Part shown: piece by piece, positions 51,681 through 62,966 of the stretch
Layout: every line of letters begins with the position of its first letter
How positions within the stretch are numbered: position 1 is the stretch's first letter
DNA from: Henricia sp. BOLD:AAB3569
Taxonomy: Eukaryota > Echinodermata > Asteroidea > Spinulosida > Echinasteridae
DNA: 64,000 nt
Direction: 5' to 3'
Assembly: GCA_037783545.1 (NCBI GenBank)
Contig: JBBELK010000067.1
Location: 744,001 to 808,000 of the forward strand
The notes under the pieces: model-generated
Told to the model about the DNA's origin: nothing
Seen by the model: the letters and a program-made list of their open reading frames with translations, nothing else
Database searches by the model: none
Position numbers and translations under genes: made by a program

Positions 51681-52090
51681 TTAAGCATGCAAAGCCATGA
51701 AATGGTAAAGACAATAAAAATGGCGAGCGCGTAGCGCGAAGCCCTCAGGGCGTGGGGTCCGGGGCGCGTGTTTTTTATTTACACCGCAGCGAGGGGTACA
51801 CCCCAATTTTTCAACCCGAATAGAGTCTAAGTTTCCAATGACTGACACTTCTCGAGTGACAATCTTGGAAATAGTGACAACTCTTACTCTCACTATTAGA
51901 GAAAAAGAAGAAACCGAGAAATTTCGGAAAATCCCAAACATGCATAGATTCGAACCAGGGACCTTATGATTACAAGTCGAGCTCTCTTCTAACCAGACCA
52001 TGAAGCTGATTGCCAACCGACCGCATTCAAAACCCTAAATTCCTTTAAAATAACCAACCCTAAACCCCAACCCTGAACCCTAACCTATTA
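51681..52090 (-). repeat. tRNA-like repeat with degenerate telomere-like tract
   Basis: The minus strand has GGTCTGGTTAGAAGAGAGCTC, ACTTGTAATCATAAGG and GGTTCGAATCTATGC, a tRNA-like order. 52028..52085 carries imperfect CCCTAAA / CCCTAACC / CCCTGAACC words. No coding gene is supported by the open frame here. Confidence 0.45.
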
Positions 52091-52226
52091 TATAGTCTCC
52101 TCTCAAGACGCTAAAAAGGTACAAGCCCCATTGTTCTCCCCTCGCAGTGGTGTAAAAAAAAATTACGCGTCCGGGGCCCGCTTAAGGATTTTGGATTCCA
52201 GATGCACTGTGATGAGGGCAACACTG

Positions 52227-52899
52227 AGGGACACACCCGGCTTTGTTGGGCTATTATAGGCTATTTTGGGCTCGAAATAGACCCAATACATTATTCTGAA
52301 GCGCTTTCCAGAGTAAATTAGATATATCCTGAAAAGACGCTGTCAAATTTGGCCGTTTTTTAGCATTTTTCAAAAATTAAAGGTCACGTAACTTTTCGAA
52401 CCAGATTCTGGTTCCGAAAAGTCACGTGGTCTTGTGAGTTAGTTGTATTTCCAGCCGTTGGAAAATAAGAAGGGTTTCTGGGTGTTGATATGGACGAGAG
52501 AATCTCTCAGATTTTCGTGTCTTCGCTTCGCGTTCGCGGCGATAAATATATCCGAAGAAAAAACCCAGCATAGGGCTATTGAGGGCGCTAAAGACACAAC
52601 AAGGTTACGTTCGAGTTGCTTCCTCGAGTCAGGGCTGACCTGAGGGATCATGCAAGGTGTATGTGATGAGTCAGGGAAAACAAGGAATTGAGGTTAAACA
52701 CGTGTCGACCCATATCGAACGCCACTTTTATTTACAAACACATGATACATAAGACATCGCGACGGCTGGTAAAGCGTATAGCCCAACATTTGTCTCTTTT
52801 GTTAATGTTAAACATTTCTAGTTAATTACGACCATCGAAAAATGATTGTCAAGGATGCTAGATCGCTACATTATGTAAACAGTAAGCCGATGTGTCCCT
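52227..52899 (+). mobile_element. family A TIR element, near full length
   Basis: It starts AGGGACACACCCGGCTTTG and ends GTAAACAGTAAGCCGATGTG..CCCTTTAA. It aligns along its length with 3898..4691 (GGTTTCTGGGTGTTGATATGG, CGACGGCTGGTAAAGCG, GGATGCTAGATCGCTAC). GAACCAGATTCTGGTTC at 52400..52416 is palindromic. Confidence 0.7.
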
Positions 52900-53047
52900 T
52901 TAACAAGGAAATTGCAAAATACCTTGTATTATCATGAATAAAAATACTGGTCTCATCCAGATGTGGTTGTCAAGGTGAAATGTAGCATTATTATTGAAAA
53001 ATATTTGCCACAGCCAAATCACTAATAGACTGGTTCCCGTCCACATA

Positions 53048-53330
53048 GGAGAATATAATGACAAGTAAAGGGCGCTTCATTTTGATCTGTGATTGGCCGT
53101 CTTTGCGCGTGCGCATTGTGTGCTTTATATTTAAAAATTGGCGAAGCCCTTTGCTTCAGGCAATGTACTTTGTTTACATTTGGATATGTTTGACACGCAC
53201 GGCCGGGTTACAAATGTCGATGCAAAATATACGCAATTACCGAAAAAAATGTTTTGATAACCACGTGACAGATTTCTGCCCGTCATGGCCGCCCTTTACC
53301 GATCCTTATATTTTCGCAATAAGCGATAGG
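53048..53330. mobile_element. TIR-like element
   Basis: GAGAATATAATGACAAGTAAAGGGCGC and GGCCGCCCTTTACCGATCC..TATATTTTCGC are imperfectly inverted. The frame within lacks family motifs. Confidence 0.4.
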
Positions 53331-53536
53331 TGGGGGATGGGTGTGCATTATTGAAAATATAACCAAAAGCTGAATTGTAAATATTTGTCTTAATTCCATT
53401 AAGTTTCTAAAAGTTTGACATTTATATAATTCATAAAAGTTGAATTATGTCTTTCATTTCACAAGACACTATTGCATACACTCCAGCTGTACAACTCTAC
53501 ACCTGTAGAGGGCGCTATTCAAGGACATTGACCAAT

Positions 53537-54104
53537 ATGTGACCCGCTCTGCAAAAAAGGGTCTTAAGTCGCGCTGGCTAGTATTCTTTTTGCGGCCATC
53601 AAAAGAAATCCGCGGCAAATCCGCGCTCAATAAAATACCAAAACACAATGGAAATTCCTGGCGGTGCCCAGATACCGCCTGGAATGTCTGTGTTCCCCCT
53701 GGAATGTCTGCGTTACGCCTGGAATTTCTTTTGTGTTTAGGTATTTTAATGAGCGTAGAAATGCCACAGATTTCTTTTTATGGTCGCAAAAAGAATACTA
53801 GCCAGCGGGGCGGTCGGGTTGGCGTACGGGTTCTTTCCTCGCCTTTCACCTCTGACGTCCCGGGTTCGAATCCGGGGCGTGTATGTGGATTGGGTTTGCA
53901 GTCCCTACTTGACCGCGTGGGTTTTCCCCTGGGGCATTTCTCTGGGGGTTTTCCTCCCACTTCTAAAACTGCAACTCCTTCTTCGTCATCTCAAGTTGAT
54001 AATATAGTATACTTAAAGCTAAAACCGTATAGTTGATGGCATAAAATATACAACAACAACTAGCCAGCGCGACTTAAGACCTTTTTTTGCAGAGCGGGTC
54101 ACAT
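53537..54104. mobile_element. fold-back element split by a SINE
   Basis: The outer arms GACCCGCTCTGCAAAAAAGG..CTTAAGTCGCGCTGGCTAG (53538) and CTAGCCAGCGCGACTTAAG..GCAGAGCGGGTC (54059..54102) are inverted. The inner arm TAGTATTCTTTTTGCGGCC is inverted at 53780..53800. Removing the SINE restores the symmetry. Confidence 0.75.
53808..54060 (+). mobile_element. tRNA-derived SINE with 9-bp target duplication
   Basis: TAGCCAGCG flanks it at 53799..53807 and 54061..54069. It has a tRNA-like head with B box GGTTCGAATCC (about 53863), then body words GTGGGTTTTCCCCTGGGGC and GGGTTTTCCTCCCAC, and a CAACAACAACAAC tail. These are the classic features of a retroposed SINE. Confidence 0.85.
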
Positions 54105-54552
54105 ATGTGGTATTGAGCTGAAATTGTCTTTGATTGTAGTGTGGTACTCAAGGTGCACAGGCAAAAATGGATTCGTTACTAAAAGGGTTAATAAAGTCGT
54201 ATATTCATACATTTCGCGCGGTAACGACGGACACGCACTGCTCATTTGTCACAGATTGTTAGAAATTAAAAGCTATTTTCACTATCGGAAGGCTACGGCA
54301 ATTCATAATCTAAGAAGATTGACGATGGGAAAAGAATTATGTTCCAAATAATACATAAACCTTCTTAATTGAAAACACGAGGAGCAAGATCTCCAGCCAT
54401 GATGTCAGCCGACCGACCGCGGCCGATGAGACCATGGGACGGCCTGAGATTTGGCTGGTAGGCCTACGCGCGGTAAGTTTCGAAACATTGCAGTTGATCG
54501 ATTGATGGCGAGTTGGGCTTAGTGTGTATTTTTGATCGCATTTGTGTTGATT

Positions 54553-54823
54553 ATGGGCAAAACAAAGTAATCTCGTGACACCAATTGGAATGAAGCTGAG
54601 CTTCGAATTCTGATTGAGTTTGTCAGAGAAAAGGTACTCAGCTGTTCGGGATTAATTTAAAGGGAAAACGGTCACCCTCCCATATAGAAAAAGTAAAGAG
54701 GCTGTGTTGGCAGCGAGCTGTGACAACACTTAGCTGAAAGGGACTGGACCAAAGTCAGAAAAAGGTGGGGGGAGTGGGCTGCGAAAGCCAGAAAGTACAA
54801 GAGACGGGGAGAAGACAGGTAGG
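54553..54823 (+). pseudogene. Myb/SANT-like (Harbinger-type) DNA-binding protein relic
   Basis: ATG at 54553 opens MGKTK, then a stop, then SRDTNWNEAELRILIEFV and REK. In another frame comes AERDWTKVRKRWGEWAAKA followed by RKYKRRGEDR and a donor-like GTAGGC. The W..AEL..L......W..V.KRW..W..K.K pattern resembles the trihelix-like Myb domain of Harbinger transposon-encoded and NAIF1-like proteins. The stop and frame changes make it non-functional, and no transposase is seen nearby. Confidence 0.5.
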
Positions 54824-54829
54824 CACTCT

Positions 54830-57800
54830 GATATGTTCTTATTGTACATGTTGTATGCTAGAATCATGTTTCCTAACCAAAGTTACCCTTTTGGGGGCAT
54901 TATCATGTCGTATTACTCATGAGTTCGCCACTAATTAAGAATTAGCATGATTAGTAGCGAACGTGTATGGTATTTATTGAGACTTAAAAATCGGTGACGT
55001 CATCACGCCCGCACTAAGGGCGTGTTTGTTTCATGACAGATCCGAATCCAGATCCCGATCTGTTTTACCGCGCAGAAACAAACGAAACCGCTCTCAACTC
55101 GGATCTCAAATCACGTGATTGCAATTTATTTACAAAGTTTGTCAAATTTCTGTTACAAATTTCTCGCACGACATTCGTCGTAAATAAACAAGCATTCTTA
55201 ATTTGTTTAAGCAGTAAAACGCCGTTTTACTGCTTAAAAGAAACTGAGGAAATACAGGCCGTAAGTCGTGAGAACCTTTGATGCCGTCTAAAACGAACCT
55301 TAGTGAGTTGTTGTTTCAGTTATCCAGTTGACACGTGTAGCAAATTCACCAAAAATCCAACCTATATCATGCCATCTTCGTACTAATCACATGGCATTCG
55401 TCAGGAGTAAGAGCACACTCCCCATTTGTTGGGGAGTACCGAGAGCACACTCTCAATACACTTACCCGAGTGTCGTTATTCTTGCCGTTCGCGCGCGCAG
55501 GAGTATACTCGTGTTAACACGAGTACACGCCCGAACGCAGCCATAGACTATGTAAGTTGACCTCGCGAACGTACGAGACCGCGCGAGACCACTGTTATTT
55601 CCGGCCACAAGACCCTATCTCTTCAACGCACGTCGCGAGCGAAATTCTTGGATTATTCTGTTTACGCAGGTTTTTGTAAACCCAGACGGCCCAAAACGCG
55701 TATCTCTAAATAAAATTTTGCATTCCAATTGATGAAGTGGGGTATATTATATATATTGTATATTTTTTATTATATTATAATAAAAAATAAGCAATCGAAA
55801 TGTAAAAATTCACGATCTTTTCTGAGCCGACAAGTCAAAATTTGAAGATCGTAAACTACATGCAGCAAAAGGTATGCAACACGCACAGCAGCCGACGTAC
55901 GTAGGCCTACAGTGTACATACAGACCTCGCTAGCGATAGGCGAAACGCCATCTACCAAAAGTAGAGCTTGCAGACTTTTTTTTGTAGAGTGTCCAACTTC
56001 GAAGCATTCATTTTCACATGAATCCACACTTGGGTCATCCATTCCAAATTGGATGAAGAATATGCTAGCAGAGAAATTTATTCAGGTCAAGAAATTTTAA
56101 TAAATTTTTATTGTTTTTAGAGATAATTATGCATGTATTATATATTGTAAAAAAACATTTTAGTTACCCGAATCACTTTCGGCTCGGTTGTATACTTAAG
56201 ATTGGACAGAAAAATTCATATACAAAAAAAAAAATCTCGCCCGTGTTATAGGAATAGGCGTTTTAGTCGTGTTGTGCCCGGAAGCTCAGATTTGACCCTT
56301 GCCGCGAGACTTACATAGTCTATACATGTCCATTTCACAACGGATTACTGCCGTCTCTGAAGTTGCGCATCATGAGATATGCGCTCTAAAACATAATAAC
56401 ATTGTTCAATTAAAACTTTTAATAGATACTAAAAATAAACCATACTTTCTGACGATATGCATTTAAAAAAAAAGATGTTTAAGATTTATATTAGGGTGCA
56501 ACAAGATGTTTGTTTGATAGTGAGATTTCTGGTTTTAAAAAAAGGTGGTTGGTGTTGCAAGATAGATTTTTGAAACCGCTGACAGTTTGGAGAGATTGTC
56601 GTTTGTGTTTGTGCCAAATTTCATTGAAGAAAACATGTAATTTGCTTGTTTTTTAGCCCACAAAAATGATTAACGGCTCCTCTTTACGAATGGTCTTCAT
56701 TCCATTCGTAAATGCATACCATACACTTAGACCATAACGTTGTGCGCCCTCGTACTACAGGTATATTCCTGTTATTACGATGTGCCGAGGAACAAGATAA
56801 TTAGCGCCTGAATTAAAGACTAACCAAGCAAAAAATAATGAGCGACGCTAACGAGGGCGCTTTGCATCACATCGCAATTTTTGTAGCACTGGTGCATTCA
56901 CTTTCACTGACGATTCCTCTGGGAAACGGACGTATTTTAACCACCATTTACACAGCAACCGCTTGATCAATTTTTGCAAGCAAACTATTTTTGAAATATT
57001 TTGGACCTTGTCTGTAGCGTGAAAGTGGTTTGGAAATCTGATGACGTCTTCTTGTGTATGCACTGGGTAGTGTTTTCAAAGAACTTTTTTTTCAGTGCTG
57101 AAATCATGTTTTTAAACTGTCTGGGGCATAATGACATGTCATTGGCGAATGTGTATTTATTTCTAATATGACATGAAGTACAACTTGAGTAGATGACAAC
57201 CTTGCGCAACATCGAGCACAAAACAAGCACAGCCTAAACAAGTTACACTGTGCATAATTTAATGTTTAAATTGTTGACACTGTCCGTCTTCACCATTTTT
57301 TTTGTTTTTGTTGGGTCGTTGGTTTTAAAATAACACAGTTGCATGCCTGGTTAACGATTGAGCCGTTTTGATTTGGTTAAACCAATCCCAATCAAACAGA
57401 ATCAACTGAGCTAATGAACATTTTAATTTTTTTCACGAAACCGAAAAATATTGTATTACAGTGTCATGTACTGTACTTTAATTTATTGCGATAGTTTTAA
57501 AGGACAATTTACTGTCACGCTTGCTCTTGATCAACAGTAATTTCCTAATTTCTGAAATAAAACACGGTATTAACACTGGGGCCTGAAACATGTGTATGTT
57601 GTATACATACTGCAGAGGCCTATATTTTATATTATATTTTTCTGTGTTCATTATTTTAAGTGGTGGTGCACAACCACAGGCAGATGAGTTACTGGAGCGA
57701 GTGTTGGCACCGACGTCTGTATGGGAATCGATCCCTAAATACCCAACTACATTGTGAATGCAGGTACGTATACATGTAAGTTCTACATTTTGATTTGGAA

Positions 57801-58030
57801 TAATTATGTGGTTATTCATCAATTAGCCCGGTGGCCAAATACCAGTCAAAATTCACTTGAATCAGTTAAAACACTGTACAATTTGTCCAAGAGGACCAGT
57901 TAAGATAATAGAGCTTTTATTTGCACTGGACATGCATGGTTGCACATATTGTGCTTCCATTGTTAAACAGTTTAAAGGGCCTTATTTAGAATTTTTATTA
58001 ATGAAATCTATGCTTTAAAACCACTCTACT
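54830..58030. other. gene-free interval
   Basis: 55541..55563 (CATAGACTATGTAAGT..CTCGCG) is inverted at 56304..56325, perhaps the ends of an element of about 0.8 kb. AGAGCACACTC words recur near 55410..55460. 57835..57905 shares GGTGGC..AAATRCCAGTCAAAA with 685..725. No exon is recognised. Confidence 0.4.
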
Positions 58031-58037
58031 CAGTTAA

Positions 58038-58440
58038 AGTTGCATTGCCCGTGTTTCGGTGAAAGGATTAAAAACATGAATTTACACAAGCGAACGAATT
58101 TAGAAAGCTTACGTGTCTCTGTAACGAAAAATATCAAAAACTTAAATTTCCGACGTCGGGAATTGGAGATACAAGCCTTTTTCTTGAAACGTGCTTCACA
58201 TGTTGTACATGTGCGCGTACGCTCATATGTACATAGTATGTGTACAATGTACACATGTACGCGCACATGTACATTTACGTCATAACCCTGTCGATTAAAT
58301 GACCTGCCAGCCTTTTAATCATTTCTTGTTTTTAATCGACTGGCATTAATCCTTGACTGATTTTTACGTTCTTGGTACCAAATGAAAGCTGATAACTTTT
58401 TCTATTCTAGAAAAATACTTATTTAACTTAAAAAAAAAAA
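58038..58440 (-). mobile_element. family C element, reverse orientation, truncated
   Basis: TTAA is at 58034..58037, then AGTTGCATTGCCCGTGTTTC. It matches 42034 back to about 41640 at over 90%, and ends in poly(A) where the other TIR should follow. Confidence 0.7.
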
Positions 58441-58499
58441 AATTGTTTTACAATTGTAAGCCATGACAAAACTGGGGTACAAACTGCAGCAATTTGCCA

Positions 58500-58740
58500 C
58501 AAGTCCAACTTGAAGTCTTATGTTTTTCCTTAACTTTCCCCTCTGTCTTCCTTACGTGATGCACTCCAAACAGCGCCCTCTGTCTGTGATTTATGGCAAT
58601 GAAATCTTCAAAGTTGAAAAAGGCCACCTTTTATTGATTTTACATCCAAACGAACAATAGTATGTCTTGCTGAACAAGTAATCCGTCATTATGAAGCAAA
58701 GCTTAGACACAAAGTTGTTTAGCATGTAACAGGCCCTTTA
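58500..58740 (-). repeat. inverted relative of 44060..44260
   Basis: It shares CCAAACAGCGCCCTC, CTTCAAAGTTGAAAAA and GCAAGTAATCC-like words in reverse order. It ends at GGCCCTTTAA. Confidence 0.5.
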
Positions 58741-58849
58741 AGTAACAAAAGGTGCCCCACGGTCTATAGCGCCCTCTAATTTCATCATCGTCGAGAAAAT
58801 CCAGTCGCGAAATAGACGTTCGCGGCGGAAGGCCCTCTCGCGTTCTGCA

Positions 58850-58943
58850 AGTACCAGCATTAACGCAATTTTTTTCATGCTTTCAGAATCATGTACGGGT
58901 CTATTTCGAGCACAAAATAGCACAACAAAGCCGGTACGTCCCT
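58850..58943 (-). mobile_element. family A end fragment
   Basis: CAGAATCATGTACGGGTC, TATTTCGAGCACAAAATAGC and CAAAGCCGGTACGTCCCTTTAA mark the right end of a reverse family A copy. Confidence 0.55.
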
Positions 58944-58944
58944 T

Positions 58945-59620
58945 TAACTATTTCAGATTAATTAAATTTTACATAAAAATGCAATGAAATTTCGATAAGT
59001 CAAATTTTGATAAATATCATCTTATTGCACATCGCTGCTATTGTTTAAAGTAGGCCTACAGTTTTCTTGTTATTTTTTTAAATATCAAACACACCATGTA
59101 TTGCAGACTATTTGTGCTAAAATTCTTATAACAAAATGGTGCACTGTTGTTTAACTAATGCAAACGAACTAAAATTTATAATTACAGCTTACCATTAAAG
59201 GAGGTGTACAGATCACATTTTAAAACCTCTTTTCCCCCATGTGTAATGAGATTTTGATATCATGTAATTTGTCGTAATTATCTCATAACCAAATTTTGCC
59301 CTATCAATATGTATATTTTCAAGGACATCGTCAAAAAACACCGATATTTTGTAAATTGTAACTAATTTATCCGGCTCCATAAAATTTGCTTCCACGTCTA
59401 AATTGGAGATTGCAAATTTCTTTTCTTTCCATGGATAGGATTTTAGGGAGGTGTTTTATAGAACACAAATCTGAACAAGCTCCTTTAAAATGTAAGAATT
59501 TAGAAACGCTTGGTGGCAGCAAACTCACCGATCCCTTTTCATTTGTTCGCTCGTACCCACCGCCTTACATGTCAAAGGTCCGGACGGGGTTCCAATCAAG
59601 TGAATTCCATTGTGTGCAAT
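58945..59620 (+). repeat. direct duplication, copy 1
   Basis: It is colinear with 60978..61672 (ATTTTACATAAAAATGCAATG ... CTTGGTGGCAGCAAACTCACC ... GGTCCGGACGG). It includes a family D TTAA element. The shared end segment translates to LGGSKLTDPFSF in both, but base changes are not biased to third positions. Confidence 0.75.
59199..59484 (+). mobile_element. family D TTAA-flanked element (AGGAGGTGTACAGATCAC)
   Basis: TTAA is at 59195..59198 and 59485..59488, with short TIR AGGAG / CTCCT. It shares ATTTTCAAGGACATCGTCAA and TCTAAATTGGAGAT with copies at 61191 and 37098. Confidence 0.65.
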
Positions 59621-59834
59621 TATAATTGTGCAAACTAGCGATGCAGAGATTTCGTCCCCACATTTCACCCATAATGCACCGCGGTACACATTGCGTGACG
59701 TCATTATGTCAGAGGTCTATTAGGTGTACTCGCAAGTGAACGAATAAAATGAAGTGCATTTGTTGATGTCAGAAAGCTCAACAGCTTGTACCGCAGTTCT
59801 GTATGTTGAAAGATTGTTGGACGTAAATATATAT

Positions 59835-60005
59835 GGAAACATTGACTATAGACCATGATTGGTGGTCGAAATTATGCGCACGCATCCTATTTTGCATGAA
59901 TTTGGTTTGGTAATGATGCCGACCGAAAGTCACATAATTCCAACACGATTTGACATTTCCTAAACGAAATGTTTGCAAAATACGATGCGTGCGCATAATG
60001 CCGGG
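59835..60005. mobile_element. hairpin-like element
   Basis: AATTATGCGCACGCATCCTA..TTTTGCA and GCAAAATACGATGCGTGCGCATAATG are inverted. Confidence 0.5.
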
Positions 60006-60542
60006 CATGTTTTGGTTTGCTGTAACGTCAGAGGACACATCGTCTATACGCCGAAGTGAATACATCATCTTTTGTTGGTTGCCTAGGCAATGGCTCTACA
60101 CTAAAAGTTACTGAACCGTGTCCCTGTAATTTTGCAATGGTCCTTTTTTCTGACGGCCATGATGTTTAGAGCCAATTACCATGGTACACGTCACACTTTG
60201 GCTGTCTATATAGCTTCAGCTAAAAAATAATTTAATGCATATATTGACAATATAGGCCTCTTAAATGTGTGATTGGAGGAATATGCGTCGGATATGCATT
60301 TCATATACTCTACTTTTTAAAAAAGTTTCATCTGGAAATGATATACTGGGCCTTTAAAGGTGGCATATCTGTGCTAAAAAAAATATTTTGACTTTTTTTT
60401 TTTAGTTTGCAGAAGTTATACCTTTCAAATGAGTAGCAGTAGCGGTCACTTTAAGTGCATCTATTAAAATCTTTTTTTTAAACATTTAACAATGTTCTTT
60501 TTAAATTACACTTCTAATTTATAAACAACAATATACTGCAGT

Positions 60543-60724
60543 TTCACAGCTGTCACGGGTCACTTAATCCTCCTGTGTTTGTCTTCCAGATCGAGGAGAG
60601 AACAATAGAGCCACGTGGGGAAGCGCACGTGGCTGCTAGCAGAAAAGCAAGATGCTCTATTGTTCTCTTCCCTCCTGGAGGACAAACACGAGAGATGTTT
60701 AGTGACCCACGACAGCTGTGAAAC
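60543..60724. mobile_element. hairpin element
   Basis: CACAGCTGTCACGGGTCACT..GTTTGTC and GACAAACAC..AGTGACCCACGACAGCTGTG are inverted, with the inner arms GAGAACAATAGAGC / GCTCTATTGTTCTC and CCACGTGG / CCACGTGG-like at the loop. Confidence 0.65.
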
Positions 60725-60749
60725 CGCTCTATACACAGTTTGTTTATAG

Positions 60750-60885
60750 ACCGTATCGAAAAGCTGCAATCCTGTGGGGCAACGTTTGTTACTTAAATTA
60801 CTCAACAATGTAAGCACAAAATGTGCAACCATGCATACCCTAAAGAACAAAGAAATTGCCCCACAGGATGGCAGCTATTCAATAC
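60750..60885. repeat. TIR-like repeat (GACCGTATCGAAAAGCTGC)
   Basis: GACCGTATCGAAAAGCTGC..ATCCTGTGGGGCAA and TTGCCCCACAGGATGGCAGC..ATTCAATACG are inverted. Related arms occur at 24.8, 25.58 and 38.88 kb. Confidence 0.55.
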
Positions 60886-60977
60886 GTTATATTACATTAA
60901 AACGTTTTGAAAAACAACTATAAACGGCAAAAGCAAGCAATTAATACTACGCACGTACACATTTTCACGAAACTGTT

Positions 60978-61672
60978 CAATATTTCAGAAGAATTAAATT
61001 TTACATAAAAATGCAATGAAATTTCGATCAGTCAAACTTAAATAATTATTATCTTATTACACATCGTTGCTAATATTTAAAGTACAGTTTTACTAATTTT
61101 TGTATCGAATATTGCAGACTATTTGGGCTTTAAGTGATATATAACAAAATAGTGCATGGACTCAAATTTATAGTTACAACTTTCCATTAAAGGAGCGTGT
61201 CTAGATCACATTTTTCGGACTCCTCCTTTCCCAATGGGTAATGAGATTTTGATATCATGTCATTTGTCGTAATGTTACCAAATTTTGCGCTCCGAGTCTG
61301 TATATTTTCAAGGATATCGTCAAAAACACCAATGTTTTGTAAAATAATGTATCGAGCTCCATAAAGCAGTGCAGTGATTATGTGCACCAACCTTTTTGTT
61401 TCCACATCTAAATTGGAGATTATAAATTTCCTGTTTTCTTCCCATGAATAGTATTTTACGAAGTTATTTTATATGATTGTTAGGTTAGAGCAAAATCCAT
61501 TTTCTGGAAAAGAACAAAAATCTGAACAAGCTCCTTTAAAATGTAAGACTTTAGAAACGCTTGGTGGCAGCAAACTCACCGATCCCTTTTCATTTATTCG
61601 CTCGTACCCACCGCCCTACGTCAAAGGTCCGGACGGTGTTCCAATCATGTTAATTCCATTGCGTGCGAAAAA
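60978..61672 (+). repeat. direct duplication, copy 2
   Basis: This is the second copy of 58945..59620, about 2.03 kb downstream. The family D insert is longer here by about 60 bp. Confidence 0.75.
61191..61535 (+). mobile_element. family D TTAA-flanked element
   Basis: TTAA is at 61187..61190 and 61536..61539, and it starts AGGAGCGTGTCTAGATC. It retains CCATTTTCTGGAAAAG, the word also seen at 37.1 kb. Confidence 0.7.
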
Positions 61673-61888
61673 TCCCGAAAAGGTTTATTATATTTTATTT
61701 TAATCAAAATCTCGATAAATTGGATAATTCCAAAATCCTGACAACTATAATCTTTCACACGAAGCTGTGGTTTACTGGTGCTGCTTTTGAAATTCATTGT
61801 ATTGCAAGTTATTGAGACTATAAGTGCTCATTACAAATCGGTGCGCTGTTATTTAAAGGAACGTGTTCACATCACATTTTGACCCCCA

Positions 61889-62017
61889 ATGGACCTGAAA
61901 TATAATGACGTCACAGTTTGTTTACATACGTACTTTCTTTGTACCTGGAGACTCCCCCCATAGATTTGCGCGCATGTAAATAAACCGTGACGCCATTGTG
62001 TTTCAGGTCCATTTCCC
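61889..62017. mobile_element. hairpin MITE inside a family D end
   Basis: AATGGACCTGAAATATAATG..GTTTACATACG and CATGTAAATAAAC..TGTTTCAGGTCCATT are inverted. The left flank (TTAAAGGAACGTGTTCAC, 61855) is the start of another family D copy, continued after 62017. Confidence 0.65.
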
Positions 62018-62416
62018 CATTTTGATTCCATATCACGTGTCACATTTTCACATTTACCATTCTGAAATTTAGCCCTCCTGAAGGCCTATAGGAAAGTGCA
62101 CACATATAAAATAAAGCGTTACAGCATTGCGATGTATGTCTATAGGCCTTTCCCCATTAGAACAACCATTCCCAAAGCGAAATCCCACCGGGGCTGACCG
62201 TGGGGGTGACTCGCCTCCGAGTTCAACTCCACGTCAATTCAAACTCGCCCCGGCGCGAAATCAATCGCCCCGGAGAGATCGGCACCTGGTCACTCGCCCC
62301 TGCTCCTTTTCACATTACTGTTTCTTGCCCCGAGGAAAGCGTCTAACCCCGGTGCCAAAAGTTCTCCACCCTGGGGCCAATTTCATAGAACTGCTTAAGC
62401 ATCACAAATTGCTTAA

Positions 62417-62799
62417 AGTGAAAATAATATTTCGATGGTCGTTGTGATAACAAATTATCAAAATGTCACGTAATTAACTAGACATTTTTAAAATTAACAA
62501 AAGAGACAAATGTTGGGCTATACGCTTTACCAGCCGTCGCGATGAGAAACCAACCGCGAATGACAAAAGCAACTCGCACTTCGCGCTGGTTTCTACGGCT
62601 GGAAATACAACTAGCTTACAGGACTACGTGCTGGTTCCGAAAAGTCACGTGACATTGAATATTTGAACAATTCTCAAAAACGGCCAAATTTGACGGCGTT
62701 TTTTTCAGGATATATCTAATTTACTCTGGAAAGCGATTCAGAATAATGCATGGGTCTATTTCGAGCTCAAAATAGCCCAAACAAAGCCGGTGTGTCCCT
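62417..62799 (-). mobile_element. family A element, nested, reverse orientation
   Basis: TTAA is at 62413..62416 and 62800..62803. It ends AAAGCCGGTGTGTCCCT. The middle contains GGTTTCTACGGCTGGAAAT, shared with 22.46 kb. Confidence 0.7.
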
Positions 62800-62966
62800 T
62801 TAAGCATGAAAAACATTGCTTGATAAAATGAGCTTACCAGCAAAAATTTCGTGCGATTGTCATGGAAATGAAACAGTCATCTAACACTGGTCATACACTA
62901 TTTTTATCACATGATGATTTCACTTGCAACGTTCTCTACTATAGGCTAGAGTTTTTTTCTGCTTAA

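Noticed and set aside
58945-61672. The duplicated pair as LTRs of a retrotransposon
   Set aside because: The 1.36 kb between them has no gag/pol motifs, primer-binding site or polypurine tract, and the copies lack TG..CA ends.
62127-62447. 106-codon frame near the right edge
   Set aside because: It spans the junction between a GC-rich repeat and the host TIR element and continues into family A sequence. It is composed of unrelated repeats.
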